From positions 1 to 48,146 of the forward strand of contig JAUWFS010000002.1 in the NCBI GenBank assembly GCA_030606805.1: a DNA stretch of 48,146 nt. Direction: 5' to 3'. The position numbers and the translations under genes are program-made. Below the pieces are notes generated by a model that did no database searches, was not told the DNA's origin, and worked only from the letters and a program-made list of their open reading frames with translations. The DNA is from B13-G4 sp030606805 (lineage in GTDB: Bacteria; Desulfobacterota; Desulfobacteria; Desulfobacterales; ETH-SRB1). Below are positions 32,135-38,170 of the stretch, one piece after another. The stretch's first letter is position 1. The number at the start of each line of letters is the position of its first letter.

Positions 32135-32865
32135 TCTATTTCCTCATCATAATTATCAACCTTAACTATCTTCCCGAATGATTCCCTCACATGCACAAGC
32201 GCCTTTCTATACCCCTTAAATTCAGGGTAGTATTTTTCATCAATCAACATTTTCTCATACAACCCAAGCTGCAACCCATATTTAACAACGTCACAATTTT
32301 TCAAATGTTCAATCGGTTCCAGCATATTCCCGAATGCACCTTCTTCATCAGTGATCTTATTATTAGTTTTCCAATCGATTATAATGCCTTGCTGCGCAGT
32401 ATCATCGGCCATTAATAAATCTATCTGACCGGCAATCTCCATGCTCGGAGAAAAGACAATTTGTTCAGCAGCAACCAATCTGAACCGCTCAAGCAACTTC
32501 GGAAATAATTTATTAACTTGTTTACCCATTCTCAATAATCTATATGTTTTTGGAAGCCAGCCCCAACATCCTTTGCCCGGCCATCGTTCACATAAGGCAT
32601 GTAATTCCGTCCCTTCCATTGATGATAGGGTTGCTTTTTCTTTCCATTGATATTGGATTTCATTAACAGATAAACCTACATACTTCGGTTTTTTCTTATC
32701 AACCATGCGTTGAGCCATTTTGAGAGCGTTAAAGGGGGGAGTGTAACTCTTAATAATAGTAGTTACAGAAGTAAGCAGATCACCCGTTTCTTTAATACGA
32801 TACGAATGATCTGCTTCCGTGAAGATGCAAGTTAAACCGTTATGAGTAGCTGTTTTATCCGGCAT
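32119..32865 (-). CDS. PD-(D/E)XK nuclease (Cas4/RecB-like)
   Basis: 248 residues. EGTELHALCERW (helix with the His), AGQIDLLMAD (motif with the Asp), GIIIDWKTNN (D-x-K catalytic motif) and VVKYGLQLGLYEKML (QxxxY motif) are the four signatures of the RecB/Cas4-type nuclease fold. No four-Cys iron-sulfur cluster is seen, so it is nearer PDDEXK_1 than Cas4. In phages such exonucleases work with recombinases in DNA recombination. Its start lies within the last 11 bp of the HNH gene. Confidence 0.85.
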   Translation of the reverse strand: MPDKTATHNGLTCIFTEADHSYRIKETGDLLTSVTTIIKSYTPPFNALKMAQRMVDKKKPKYVGLSVNEIQYQWKEKATLSSMEGTELHALCERWPGKGCWGWLPKTYRLLRMGKQVNKLFPKLLERFRLVAAEQIVFSPSMEIAGQIDLLMADDTAQQGIIIDWKTNNKITDEEGAFGNMLEPIEHLKNCDVVKYGLQLGLYEKMLIDEKYYPEFKGYRKALVHVRESFGKIVKVDNYDEEIECLML

Positions 32866-33364
32866 GGTTATTACTATTTCTACGATTATTAGCTTGTACT
32901 TTTTTTGTAGCCCAAATACAATTTTCAGGTGAATAACCTTTTTCGTTGTTAACTCGTTCTAAAGTAAGTTCCGGCTTTGGTTTTAATCCCATATCTTCAA
33001 AAAAGTTTTCAAATTTTAACCAACGGTCACAGACTTTGATTCCCCGACCACCATAATATTTATAACCTGTATTGTTTATATTTAAACAACGTGCTTTCAT
33101 ATTTTGCCAAGTTGAATATTCAGAGGTGTGACACTTTCCATGAGTTGTAAAATTTTTTATAGTTGTTTCTCGGCGTAAACAACCACATGATTTTAAAAGT
33201 CCTCGGCGAAATCCCCTTTTTAATTCTTCTCCTTTTTTTATTAAATATTCACCACAACTACATCTCACCCACCAAAGTGATTGAGATTTTTTATCATTTC
33301 CGGCTTTTGCAATCACAGTTAATCTACCAAATTTTTGTCCTACTAATTGTAATGGTTTACTCAT
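32855..33364 (-). CDS. HNH endonuclease of a different family (leader D unit)
   Basis: 169 residues. An N-terminal zinc-binding part (RCSCGEYLIKKGEEL, SCGCLRRE) is followed by GKCHTSEYSTWQNMKARC, YKYYGGRGIKVCDRW, FENFFEDMGLKP, then ERVNNEKGYSPENCIWATK, the pattern of small phage HNH homing endonucleases related to SPO1-type enzymes. It is not homologous to the HNH genes behind leaders B and C except for use of the same leader type. Its last codons overlap the nuclease start. Ribosome site TAGGAG overlaps the stop of leader ORF D. Confidence 0.88.
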   Translation of the reverse strand: MSKPLQLVGQKFGRLTVIAKAGNDKKSQSLWWVRCSCGEYLIKKGEELKRGFRRGLLKSCGCLRRETTIKNFTTHGKCHTSEYSTWQNMKARCLNINNTGYKYYGGRGIKVCDRWLKFENFFEDMGLKPKPELTLERVNNEKGYSPENCIWATKKVQANNRRNSNNHAG

Positions 33365-33377
33365 TTTATATATACTC

Positions 33378-33500
33378 CTAAAAACAAAAAAACTTCCTGG
33401 AATATGGTCGGATACGACTCCGCTCTATCCTTACGGAATAGAGGTTCCAGGAAGCTTTTCTATCTTGCAAGCTTAATTTATATTTCGTATTGTTTACCAT
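33378..33500 (-). CDS. Leader ORF D (40 codons)
   Basis: ATG at 33500, stop TAG at 33378-33380, whose bases form part of the SD (TAGGAG) of the HNH gene, indicating coupled translation. The product is strongly basic and includes RSRIRPYSRKFFCF; the RPYS motif also occurs in leader ORF B. Confidence 0.45.
   Translation of the reverse strand: MVNNTKYKLSLQDRKASWNLYSVRIERSRIRPYSRKFFCF
33393..33491 (-). ncRNA. Structured leader element D (pseudoknot/kissing loop)
   Basis: Minus strand. The 5' strand is AATACGA (33491-33485); a perfect 10-bp stem CTTCCTGGAA with TTCCAGGAAG (33454-33445, 33402-33393) encloses the hairpin CTCTAT/ATAGAG, then CGGAG and TCGTATC (33417-33411), which pairs with the 5' strand over six of seven positions. 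Hairpin 1 flanks are weak here, unlike A-C. The order of parts (5' loop strand, stem, inner hairpin, GGAG, second loop strand, stem) is the same as in the other three. Confidence 0.68.
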
Positions 33501-33507
33501 GTTTTTT

Positions 33508-33536
33508 TATATATATAAAACAATTTAAAAAGTCAA
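33508..33536 (-). promoter_or_regulatory. Promoter of leader D
   Basis: Minus strand TTGACT (33536-33531), 17 nt, TATATA (33513-33508). The -35 box begins 2 bp after the stop of the gene at 33538. Confidence 0.55.
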
Positions 33537-33537
33537 C

Positions 33538-34098
33538 CTAAATCGAGTCAATATCCGGTGTTTGATCTGTGATCTCCATGCCGTCGGCTGAATCGTAGCC
33601 ATCAAAGGCTACCTTCCTTGCTTTCTTTTCAACTGTTGAACCTTTAGGAATATAACCTTCTTCAATATAATTAATAATAGCTTTCTTGCCGATGATTCCA
33701 GTTTTCCACATTTCCTTTGTAATCTTATCATCAGATCCACCAATCAGCCCAACCCGCTTTGCAATCAATATCCGGCGTTTTCTCATACCATCTTTTTCCA
33801 TGCCTGAATATAACGCCACATCGTCAAAAATTGCCCGGCCCTCATATGCTTCGCCCTCATCACCCTGAACCACAACACCGTTCAGCTCCAACACCTTTTG
33901 AATTTCCCAGCGCAGATTTGCAGCGATGCAACTATAATTCGCAAAGTCTTTCTGTTTTGGTTCAGATCCCACGCATTCGCAAAAATACCGGCCCACGGCA
34001 ACTTTGCCCATGCTTTCAGTTTCCTTGATGTCCTCTTCAGATACCTCTTCGTCAATGTCGATATCGTCATCGTCCCAACTTAAAGTTGATTCTACCAT
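33538..34098 (-). CDS. Early protein, possibly OB-fold ssDNA-binding type
   Basis: 186 residues. The acidic N-terminus (DDDDIDIDEEVSEEDIKE) precedes a beta-rich core (GRYFCECVGSEPKQKDFANY, RAIFDDVALYSGMEKDGM, RKRRILIAKRVGLIG), then WKTGIIGKKAIINYIEEGYI and KVAFDGYDSADG. Phage ssDNA-binding proteins of the DUF669 type share the order of an OB-like core and KVAFxGY end. It lies in the recombination block next to a nuclease and a metal-binding protein. The role is an inference; a different small replication protein is possible. SD AAGGAGTG precedes the ATG. Confidence 0.5.
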   Translation of the reverse strand: MVESTLSWDDDDIDIDEEVSEEDIKETESMGKVAVGRYFCECVGSEPKQKDFANYSCIAANLRWEIQKVLELNGVVVQGDEGEAYEGRAIFDDVALYSGMEKDGMRKRRILIAKRVGLIGGSDDKITKEMWKTGIIGKKAIINYIEEGYIPKGSTVEKKARKVAFDGYDSADGMEITDQTPDIDSI

Positions 34099-34136
34099 AA
34101 TTTTACACTCCTTTTTTGATTAAATATTGTTTGATT
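34099..34136 (-). repeat. Leader-region repeat, copy 1
   Basis: About 40 bp here and at 34446-34489 are nearly the same: minus strand ATCAAACAATATTTAAT, then AAAGGAGTGTAAAA, then ATG. Both copies lie directly before a gene start and carry its SD, so they look like a duplicated translation-start region. Confidence 0.8.
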
Positions 34137-34445
34137 TTAATTTTCTAATTCGATTCTTGCCTGTTCATTCGCTTCAATAAGCTCGGCTTTTTTGTTAGCT
34201 ACATGGGCATTTATGACAGATTTAGCAAGATAAGGCGAAACATTGAATAATCTATGAGAGTTTTCACCAGAAGGAATACCAAGTTGAAGATCTTTCTTTT
34301 TGCCAAAAGCATTCCTTAGCTTTTGTTCGGCAGGTTCAAAATTATATTCCTTTTCAAGCCTTGCCATGTCATTAAGTAGTTTTTCGGCGGTTTGGATTTC
34401 GCGGTAACACTCCCAAATCCTTGCCGCTGTTTCTTGTGTAATCAT
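34137..34445 (-). CDS. Small helical early protein
   Basis: 102 residues, almost entirely helical (ARIWECYREIQTAEKLLND, RNAFGKKKDLQLGI, KSVINAHVANKKAELIEAN). No family recognised. SD AAAGGAGTG precedes the ATG. It lies between the putative ssDNA-binding protein and the metal-binding recombination protein and is likely co-transcribed with them. Confidence 0.6.
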   Translation of the reverse strand: MITQETAARIWECYREIQTAEKLLNDMARLEKEYNFEPAEQKLRNAFGKKKDLQLGIPSGENSHRLFNVSPYLAKSVINAHVANKKAELIEANEQARIELEN

Positions 34446-34489
34446 CGTTTTACACTCCTTTCTTTATTAAATATTGTTTGATTTTTTCC
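34446..34489 (-). repeat. Leader-region repeat, copy 2
   Basis: Second copy of the repeat described at 34099-34136. In this copy the reading frame that continues from the possible -1 frameshift site at 34605-34611 passes through it and ends KIKQYLIKKGV just at the SD. Confidence 0.8.
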
Positions 34490-34605
34490 GTCTCTCTATT
34501 ATCAGTTGCCAACGTTCCCGGATATCCCAAAACCTGCTCGCCCGCATAATCAATGTTTTTCCGGCCATAAATGATAACCAAGTAAAACAATGACCGTGGG
34601 CTTAA
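34450..34605 (-). CDS. Possible -1 frame extension of the metal-binding protein gene
   Basis: 51 codons open in the -1 frame directly after the stop of the gene at 34602, ending TAA 34450-34452. The product would start LSPRSLFYLVIIYGRKNI and end KIKQYLIKKGV. No ATG or SD is seen within it, so it would be made only by a -1 slip at CCCTTTT or from a TTG near 34563. It fills the 156-bp gap between two genes. Alternatively it is untranslated or a gene remnant. Confidence 0.3.
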   Translation of the reverse strand, partial: LSPRSLFYLVIIYGRKNIDYAGEQVLGYPGTLATDNRETEKIKQYLIKKGV

Positions 34606-35882
34606 AAAGGGACATCAGCAAGAGCTTTCAAGGTTTCAATGAATTTATCACCCTGCAAGGCAGTCATGTCATTAGCCTTTTTGACATCCTTTCCAAACTT
34701 CATACCTTTGATTAAACTTGCCCATGCTTTTTGATCGTTGATTTTTAACATATTGACTTTCAGATCAAGGATGACTTTGAGTTGGTCTTTTTTGATTTTA
34801 TCAGACGCCGCTATCACCGCGGGTTTTGTTTGTTCAGATTCAATAGTTTTGGTAGGTTCAACAGGCATAACAACTTCAACATTTTCAACAGGCTTTACGG
34901 CTTTAGCCTTTCTCGCATGTCCAAGTAAAGGATCTTCTTTCTTTGCCGGTTCCGTTTTGACCGTTGTCTTGACTGCTTCGCTTCCAGCTTCTTTTGCCTT
35001 GTCTGCTTTTTTAACATTGTCTTTGCCACTTGTTACCTCCGTTGTTTCAATGTTTTCGGGAAAGAACTCCTCTGCAAATTCCTTCTCTTCCCTGTCGGTA
35101 TCAGCATCAGATGACACAATTTTTCGGGCCTCAATTTCAATATCTCGCATGTTCTCGATTAGGCTGACACGTTCTTTTCCCATTTCAAGAGCTTTCTTTT
35201 GCAGTTGATCAATACCACCCTGAAATTCAACAGTAACAACATATATCGTTGTCGGAGCCCCGGTTGTAGGTATGATTGTTTTTTTCGGATTGATAACTAA
35301 CCGCAAAGGAATAAATGACAACAGGCCCCCGGTGGCTGCTTTAATCAACATGAGTGAAGAAAGGATATAACGGGCAGAATTTATCGAAGTAGTTCTAAAT
35401 TTATAACAACCGCCTACATTTGAACCTTCAATAATGCAGGAAAGAGTCCCTGATATCTTACATTTATCCTTACCTGTATATGCCCCATCCAATCTTTTGC
35501 AGGGACAGACCACCTCACGACCATCCCGTGTAACTCCTTTGATACCGTTACCTGAACATGACAATTTGCCATTTACATACGAAACATATTGAGTCGGGAA
35601 CACAAGATCAATTTCATTATAAAGCAACCGGATAGGTATGCCTATAATATTCATTTCTTTATTATAGACCGCTGCAGGGTTGTCTTTGATGATTTCAATA
35701 ATTTGATCATCAAGAATATAATCATCATTTTCATCACGTTCATTTTTGACTATCCGGAAATGATCAATTTTTTGTGGAAGACGGAATTCGTTGCCGTCTT
35801 TTGATTTGACCATATCCCCTTTAATACCGATTTTTATTTTGCCGACCTCCATGAGTCCGGGCATTAATCCTTTAACTGGCAT
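34602..35882 (-). CDS. Metal-binding protein of recombination type
   Basis: 426 residues. The middle has a Cys-rich region (SCSGNGIKGVTRDGREVVCPC, GKDKCKISGTLSCIIEGSN, GGCYKFRTTSINSARYILSSL, then GGLLSFIPLRLVINPKK) that matches phage proteins annotated as recombination-directionality-like or 'hydrolase or metal-binding' proteins near recombination genes. The C-terminal 160 residues are Glu/Lys/Ala/Val-rich and disordered with a helical end. The Cys set probably binds zinc. The exact function is unknown; position suggests a role in recombination or replication. The zero-frame stop follows directly on the slippery heptamer CCCTTTT (34605-34611). Confidence 0.65.
   Translation of the reverse strand: MPVKGLMPGLMEVGKIKIGIKGDMVKSKDGNEFRLPQKIDHFRIVKNERDENDDYILDDQIIEIIKDNPAAVYNKEMNIIGIPIRLLYNEIDLVFPTQYVSYVNGKLSCSGNGIKGVTRDGREVVCPCKRLDGAYTGKDKCKISGTLSCIIEGSNVGGCYKFRTTSINSARYILSSLMLIKAATGGLLSFIPLRLVINPKKTIIPTTGAPTTIYVVTVEFQGGIDQLQKKALEMGKERVSLIENMRDIEIEARKIVSSDADTDREEKEFAEEFFPENIETTEVTSGKDNVKKADKAKEAGSEAVKTTVKTEPAKKEDPLLGHARKAKAVKPVENVEVVMPVEPTKTIESEQTKPAVIAASDKIKKDQLKVILDLKVNMLKINDQKAWASLIKGMKFGKDVKKANDMTALQGDKFIETLKALADVPF
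34605..34611 (-). promoter_or_regulatory. Candidate -1 frameshift site (CCCTTTT)
   Basis: Zero-frame codons are GTC CCT TTT TAA; C CCT TTT is a canonical X XXY YYZ heptamer immediately before the stop. A -1 slip gives TTA as the next codon and opens 51 further codons. Heptamers of this form occur by chance, so this is a candidate only. Confidence 0.35.
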
Positions 35883-35909
35883 AATTTGTTACCTCCCCCT
35901 TTTTTAGGT

Positions 35910-36104
35910 TTATTCTTTATCAAGGACTTCAAGTTCAGCTTTTGAAAGACTGCCTCCCCATCCAGAAAAACAAGCAAAGATCTCAATGCCTACCTCTTCA
36001 ATGGCTTCCATTGCGGCTTGTCTTGGTGGCAAATCAAACCCCTTTGGCAATTTAGTGTCAATTGGAACAATTATTTTGCATTTCCACACCTTATATTTGC
36101 TCAT
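35910..36104 (-). CDS. Small early protein
   Basis: 64 residues (WKCKIIVPIDTKLPKGFDLP, RQAAMEAIEEVGIEIFACFS, GWGGSLSKAELEVLDKE), alpha/beta; the pattern of a short beta hairpin plus helix recalls small phage proteins of unknown function. No recognised family. SD GGAGG precedes the ATG. Confidence 0.6.
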   Translation of the reverse strand: MSKYKVWKCKIIVPIDTKLPKGFDLPPRQAAMEAIEEVGIEIFACFSGWGGSLSKAELEVLDKE

Positions 36105-36118
36105 TTTATACCTCCTTC

Positions 36119-36775
36119 TTACAAAAAATATCGTTTAATCTTCTGAAAAAGTTGAAAAGTCGCTTTGCAATCCTGTTGACAATATTTTCCGATCTCATCA
36201 TGCAACCCTTCATTCCAGTAATCTTGCATCATCGAACCGTCCATGCCTTCTGTTTTGCCGGCCAGACCGAACATTGACAAAAAGAATCCTAACTTTCCTG
36301 CTTCAAACGTTTCCCAATCTGTTAGCACTCCACGCAGATCAATATGATTTCCTGCGGAGCTATATTTTTTCCGGTCAAATCGAAATGGGATTTCAATATC
36401 ATGTACCGCTGAACGGAGTAACAAAATCCGGCTGTCAAAAGAAAAACAGTTGAAGCCGATTAAAACATTATACTCGGAAAGCTTTTGCCAATATTCACGC
36501 AAGAACATTTCTTCTGAAAGCGGTGTTTTATGTTCGTTACTTTCCAACATAATATAACCACAATCCTCATCGGACGCATACCAGCCGCCACAACAAGGCA
36601 TAGCGGTCAAAGGATTCATTCCAAGTTTTGACCGTGCCTCTGCTTGTTTCGCTGCGATTTTATCAGGGTCTTTCAGGTTGCCAGTTTTGCAAAGTTCGTT
36701 CACAACCTCATCCGGCAATGGCCTTGCAATCGTTTCGATATCGTAAGCCGCAATCTTTTTTTTGTTTTCACTCAT
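36119..36775 (-). CDS. DEDD-family 3'-5' exonuclease (PolB exonuclease-like)
   Basis: 218 residues. Exo I: IAAYDIETIARPL (Asp-x-Glu). Exo II: YNVLIGFNCFSFDSRILL (Asn-x-x-x-Phe-Asp). Exo III: IGKYCQQDCKATFQLFQKI (Tyr-x-x-x-Asp, DEDDy). DLRGVLTDWETFEAGKLG lies between. This is the predicted 3'-5' exonuclease of the PolB-like family, a proofreading-type nuclease acting on single strands. Its ATG lies inside the last 8 bp of the HTH gene. No separate DNA polymerase was found in the window, so it may help a host polymerase or take part in recombination. Confidence 0.85.
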   Translation of the reverse strand: MSENKKKIAAYDIETIARPLPDEVVNELCKTGNLKDPDKIAAKQAEARSKLGMNPLTAMPCCGGWYASDEDCGYIMLESNEHKTPLSEEMFLREYWQKLSEYNVLIGFNCFSFDSRILLLRSAVHDIEIPFRFDRKKYSSAGNHIDLRGVLTDWETFEAGKLGFFLSMFGLAGKTEGMDGSMMQDYWNEGLHDEIGKYCQQDCKATFQLFQKIKRYFL

Positions 36776-36983
36776 CTTTAGTATTTACCTCCTTTGCTGT
36801 CATGTTTAAATAATTACACAGCTCGCCTAACTGCTCTTCAGTCGGGTCTTTTGTACAGTTGATGATCCTACTCAGGATGCCTGCGTCAATGCCAATCTCG
36901 TATGCACAGCGGTCTTGAGTCCTATAAATTGTTTGAATTTTGTCCCTTAAAAGTTTTCGTGTTAAAGGTTTTCTCTCTGGCAT
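36768..36983 (-). CDS. XRE/Cro-type helix-turn-helix regulator
   Basis: 71 residues: KLLRDKIQTIYRTQDRCAYE, then IGIDAGILSRIINCTKDP (the recognition helix) and TEEQLGELCNYLNMTAKEV, the normal pattern of small Cro/CI-type DNA-binding proteins without a dimerisation tail. It lies in the early operon close to the divergent promoter (37380-37462). It could bind the 9-bp inverted repeat there. No integrase or protease-type repressor was seen, so lysogeny cannot be concluded. Confidence 0.8.
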   Translation of the reverse strand: MPERKPLTRKLLRDKIQTIYRTQDRCAYEIGIDAGILSRIINCTKDPTEEQLGELCNYLNMTAKEVNTKDE

Positions 36984-36998
36984 TTCAATATCTCCTTT

Positions 36999-37169
36999 TT
37001 ATTTTGTTTTTTGATTTTTATCATCTTCGAGAGGACACCAATCAGGTATAGTTGTAATAGGCACATCAATAGTTTTGTACCCAGAAATTCTACATTTTCG
37101 CTTAAAATCCGGTGTCATTAGCTTATAAGGACAAGCTGCACAAGTATCTATTTTTACGATTTTAGCCAT
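36999..37169 (-). CDS. Four-cysteine small protein
   Basis: 56 residues with SD GGAGAAGG before the ATG at 37169. DTCAACPYK near residue 9, KCRISG near 26 and WCPLED near 44 give four Cys in a zinc-finger-like arrangement. The short length and early location suggest a small regulator or structural zinc protein; no family named. Confidence 0.65.
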   Translation of the reverse strand: MAKIVKIDTCAACPYKLMTPDFKRKCRISGYKTIDVPITTIPDWCPLEDDKNQKTK

Positions 37170-37181
37170 AAGCCTTCTCCT

Positions 37182-37346
37182 TTATCCATTTATCTTTGCA
37201 ATCATAAGCCACGCTCCGCACCATCCGGCAAACGCACCAAACAAAAAACCGGTTATAATCCAGTTGACCTTTGCTGAAATCAGCGGGAACCGGTAACAAT
37301 CAATTTGCTGTGCTTGAGTTAAATTTATCAGGCTTGTTTTTTTCAT
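37182..37346 (-). CDS. Small membrane protein
   Basis: 54 residues with one hydrophobic segment (VNWIITGFLFGAFAGWCGAW) from about residue 28 to the C-terminus. GAAGG lies upstream of the ATG at 37346. First gene after the leftward promoter at 37380-37408. Function unknown. Confidence 0.6.
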   Translation of the reverse strand: MKKTSLINLTQAQQIDCYRFPLISAKVNWIITGFLFGAFAGWCGAWLMIAKING

Positions 37347-37379
37347 TGTTCAATACCTTCCTTTTTGATGTTTTTCTGG

Positions 37380-37408
37380 ATATTAAACTATTCAAAAAGG
37401 TCTGTCAA
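37380..37408 (-). promoter_or_regulatory. Leftward early promoter
   Basis: Minus strand TTGACA (37408-37403), 17 nt, TAATAT (37385-37380). Drives the early genes from 37346 downward. The -35 lies within the inverted repeat CTGTCAATA / TATTGACAG. Confidence 0.65.
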
Positions 37409-37440
37409 TAAAATAATTATTTTTATTTTTGTATTGACAG
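37402..37440. promoter_or_regulatory. Inverted repeat joining divergent -35 boxes (operator candidate)
   Basis: CTGTCAATA (37402-37410) and TATTGACAG (37432-37440) form a perfect 9-bp inverted repeat with a 21-bp spacer, and contain the back-to-back -35 boxes of the two divergent promoters. The symmetry and spacing (about three helical turns between centres) would let a dimeric regulator, perhaps the HTH protein at 36768-36983, control both directions. Confidence 0.5.
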
Positions 37441-37462
37441 GGTCAAAAATATATTATAGGTA
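37434..37462 (+). promoter_or_regulatory. Rightward promoter for the plus-strand island
   Basis: Plus strand TTGACA (37434-37439), 17 nt, TAGGTA (37457-37462); a better -10 (TATAAT at 37461-37466) has a 21-nt spacer, so the exact -10 is uncertain. About 50 nt leader before the gene at 37517, which has AGGAGGA. Confidence 0.5.
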
Positions 37463-37516
37463 TAATTTAAAAGGTTCGATTTTAAACCGTCAACAATTAA
37501 ACAGGAGGAAACAAAA

Positions 37517-38113
37517 ATGGAAAATAAAAAAATACATAATGGGTTGTGGTATCTATTTCGTTTATCACTCTTTTTCTTTGTTTCTATTTGGCTTATTGTC
37601 GCAGTTTTATATACAATTCAAACTGAAAACGCTGAAAAGCAGGTCCTTCAGGCTGAAAAGCAGAGTAAAGCTTTCCTGGTTAATCAAGCGGCCAAAGCTT
37701 TCATTCAGGCTAAAAAGCAGGACAAATTTTCAGGTATTATTTTAGCTCAAGAAACACGAACCAAAATAAAAGCCGAGAGCCAAGCTATGAGGATAGCCGA
37801 GAGCCGAGCTCAGGCTCAGTATGATGCTCTAAATAAAACTCAAACCACCCGGATTAATTCTGATGAACAGATAATGAAATATTTTTCTGCCTGGGACGGG
37901 TCACACAGGGGCTTGACAAGATTTATCAAAAAAACCATGAATGACCCAGGGTCATATAAACACATAGATACTTTGGTTGTAGATAAAGGCTCTTATCTTA
38001 TTGTAAAAACAACTTACCGTGGAAAAAATGGGTTTGGTGCAATCGTTAAAGGATTTATTTCAGCGATGGTTGATTTAAATGGCAACGTAATACAAATTCT
38101 TGCGCAAGGTTAG
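37517..38113 (+). CDS. Membrane-anchored coiled-coil protein
   Basis: 198 residues. A transmembrane helix (LSLFFFVSIWLIVAVLYTI) at residues about 16-36, a Gln/Ala/Lys coiled coil (ENAEKQVLQAEKQSKAFL and following) to residue about 115, then a globular end MKYFSAWDGSHRGLTRFIKK with YRGKNGFGAIVKGFISAMV. The topology is N-terminus in, C-terminal domain outside. The YRGKNGFG end is reminiscent of small exported proteins of bacteria. Possible roles are superinfection exclusion, envelope modification or a spanin-like function; none can be proved. First gene of the plus-strand island. Confidence 0.65.
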   Translation: MENKKIHNGLWYLFRLSLFFFVSIWLIVAVLYTIQTENAEKQVLQAEKQSKAFLVNQAAKAFIQAKKQDKFSGIILAQETRTKIKAESQAMRIAESRAQAQYDALNKTQTTRINSDEQIMKYFSAWDGSHRGLTRFIKKTMNDPGSYKHIDTLVVDKGSYLIVKTTYRGKNGFGAIVKGFISAMVDLNGNVIQILAQG

Positions 38114-38134
38114 ATTTAAATTGAAGGATAAATT

Positions 38135-38170
38135 ATGAATGATGAAATCAAAGACATGATTGAGGATTAA
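38135..38170 (+). CDS. 11-codon ORF
   Basis: ATG at 38135 with AAGGA 8 nt upstream; encodes MNDEIKDMIED and stops immediately before the ATG of the next gene. It may only help ribosomes move to the next start. Confidence 0.25.
   Translation: MNDEIKDMIED

Noticed and set aside
26942..33536. Leaders as HDV-like, pistol or hammerhead ribozymes
   Set aside because: The strand order recalls HDV (P1, P2, P3, P1', P2'), but the flanking GGAG hairpin and missing catalytic-core residues do not fit; no hammerhead core is present and the pistol order differs.
26942..33536. Leaders as group I or II introns
   Set aside because: No intron core was recognised. The units lie between complete ORFs rather than interrupting codons, except for the RecD2 split, which falls between domains with separate start and stop codons.
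34738..35208. Plus-strand open frame across the metal-binding protein gene
   Set aside because: Antisense of the low-complexity Glu/Lys/Ala/Val tail; Ser/Phe-rich and unconvincing as protein.
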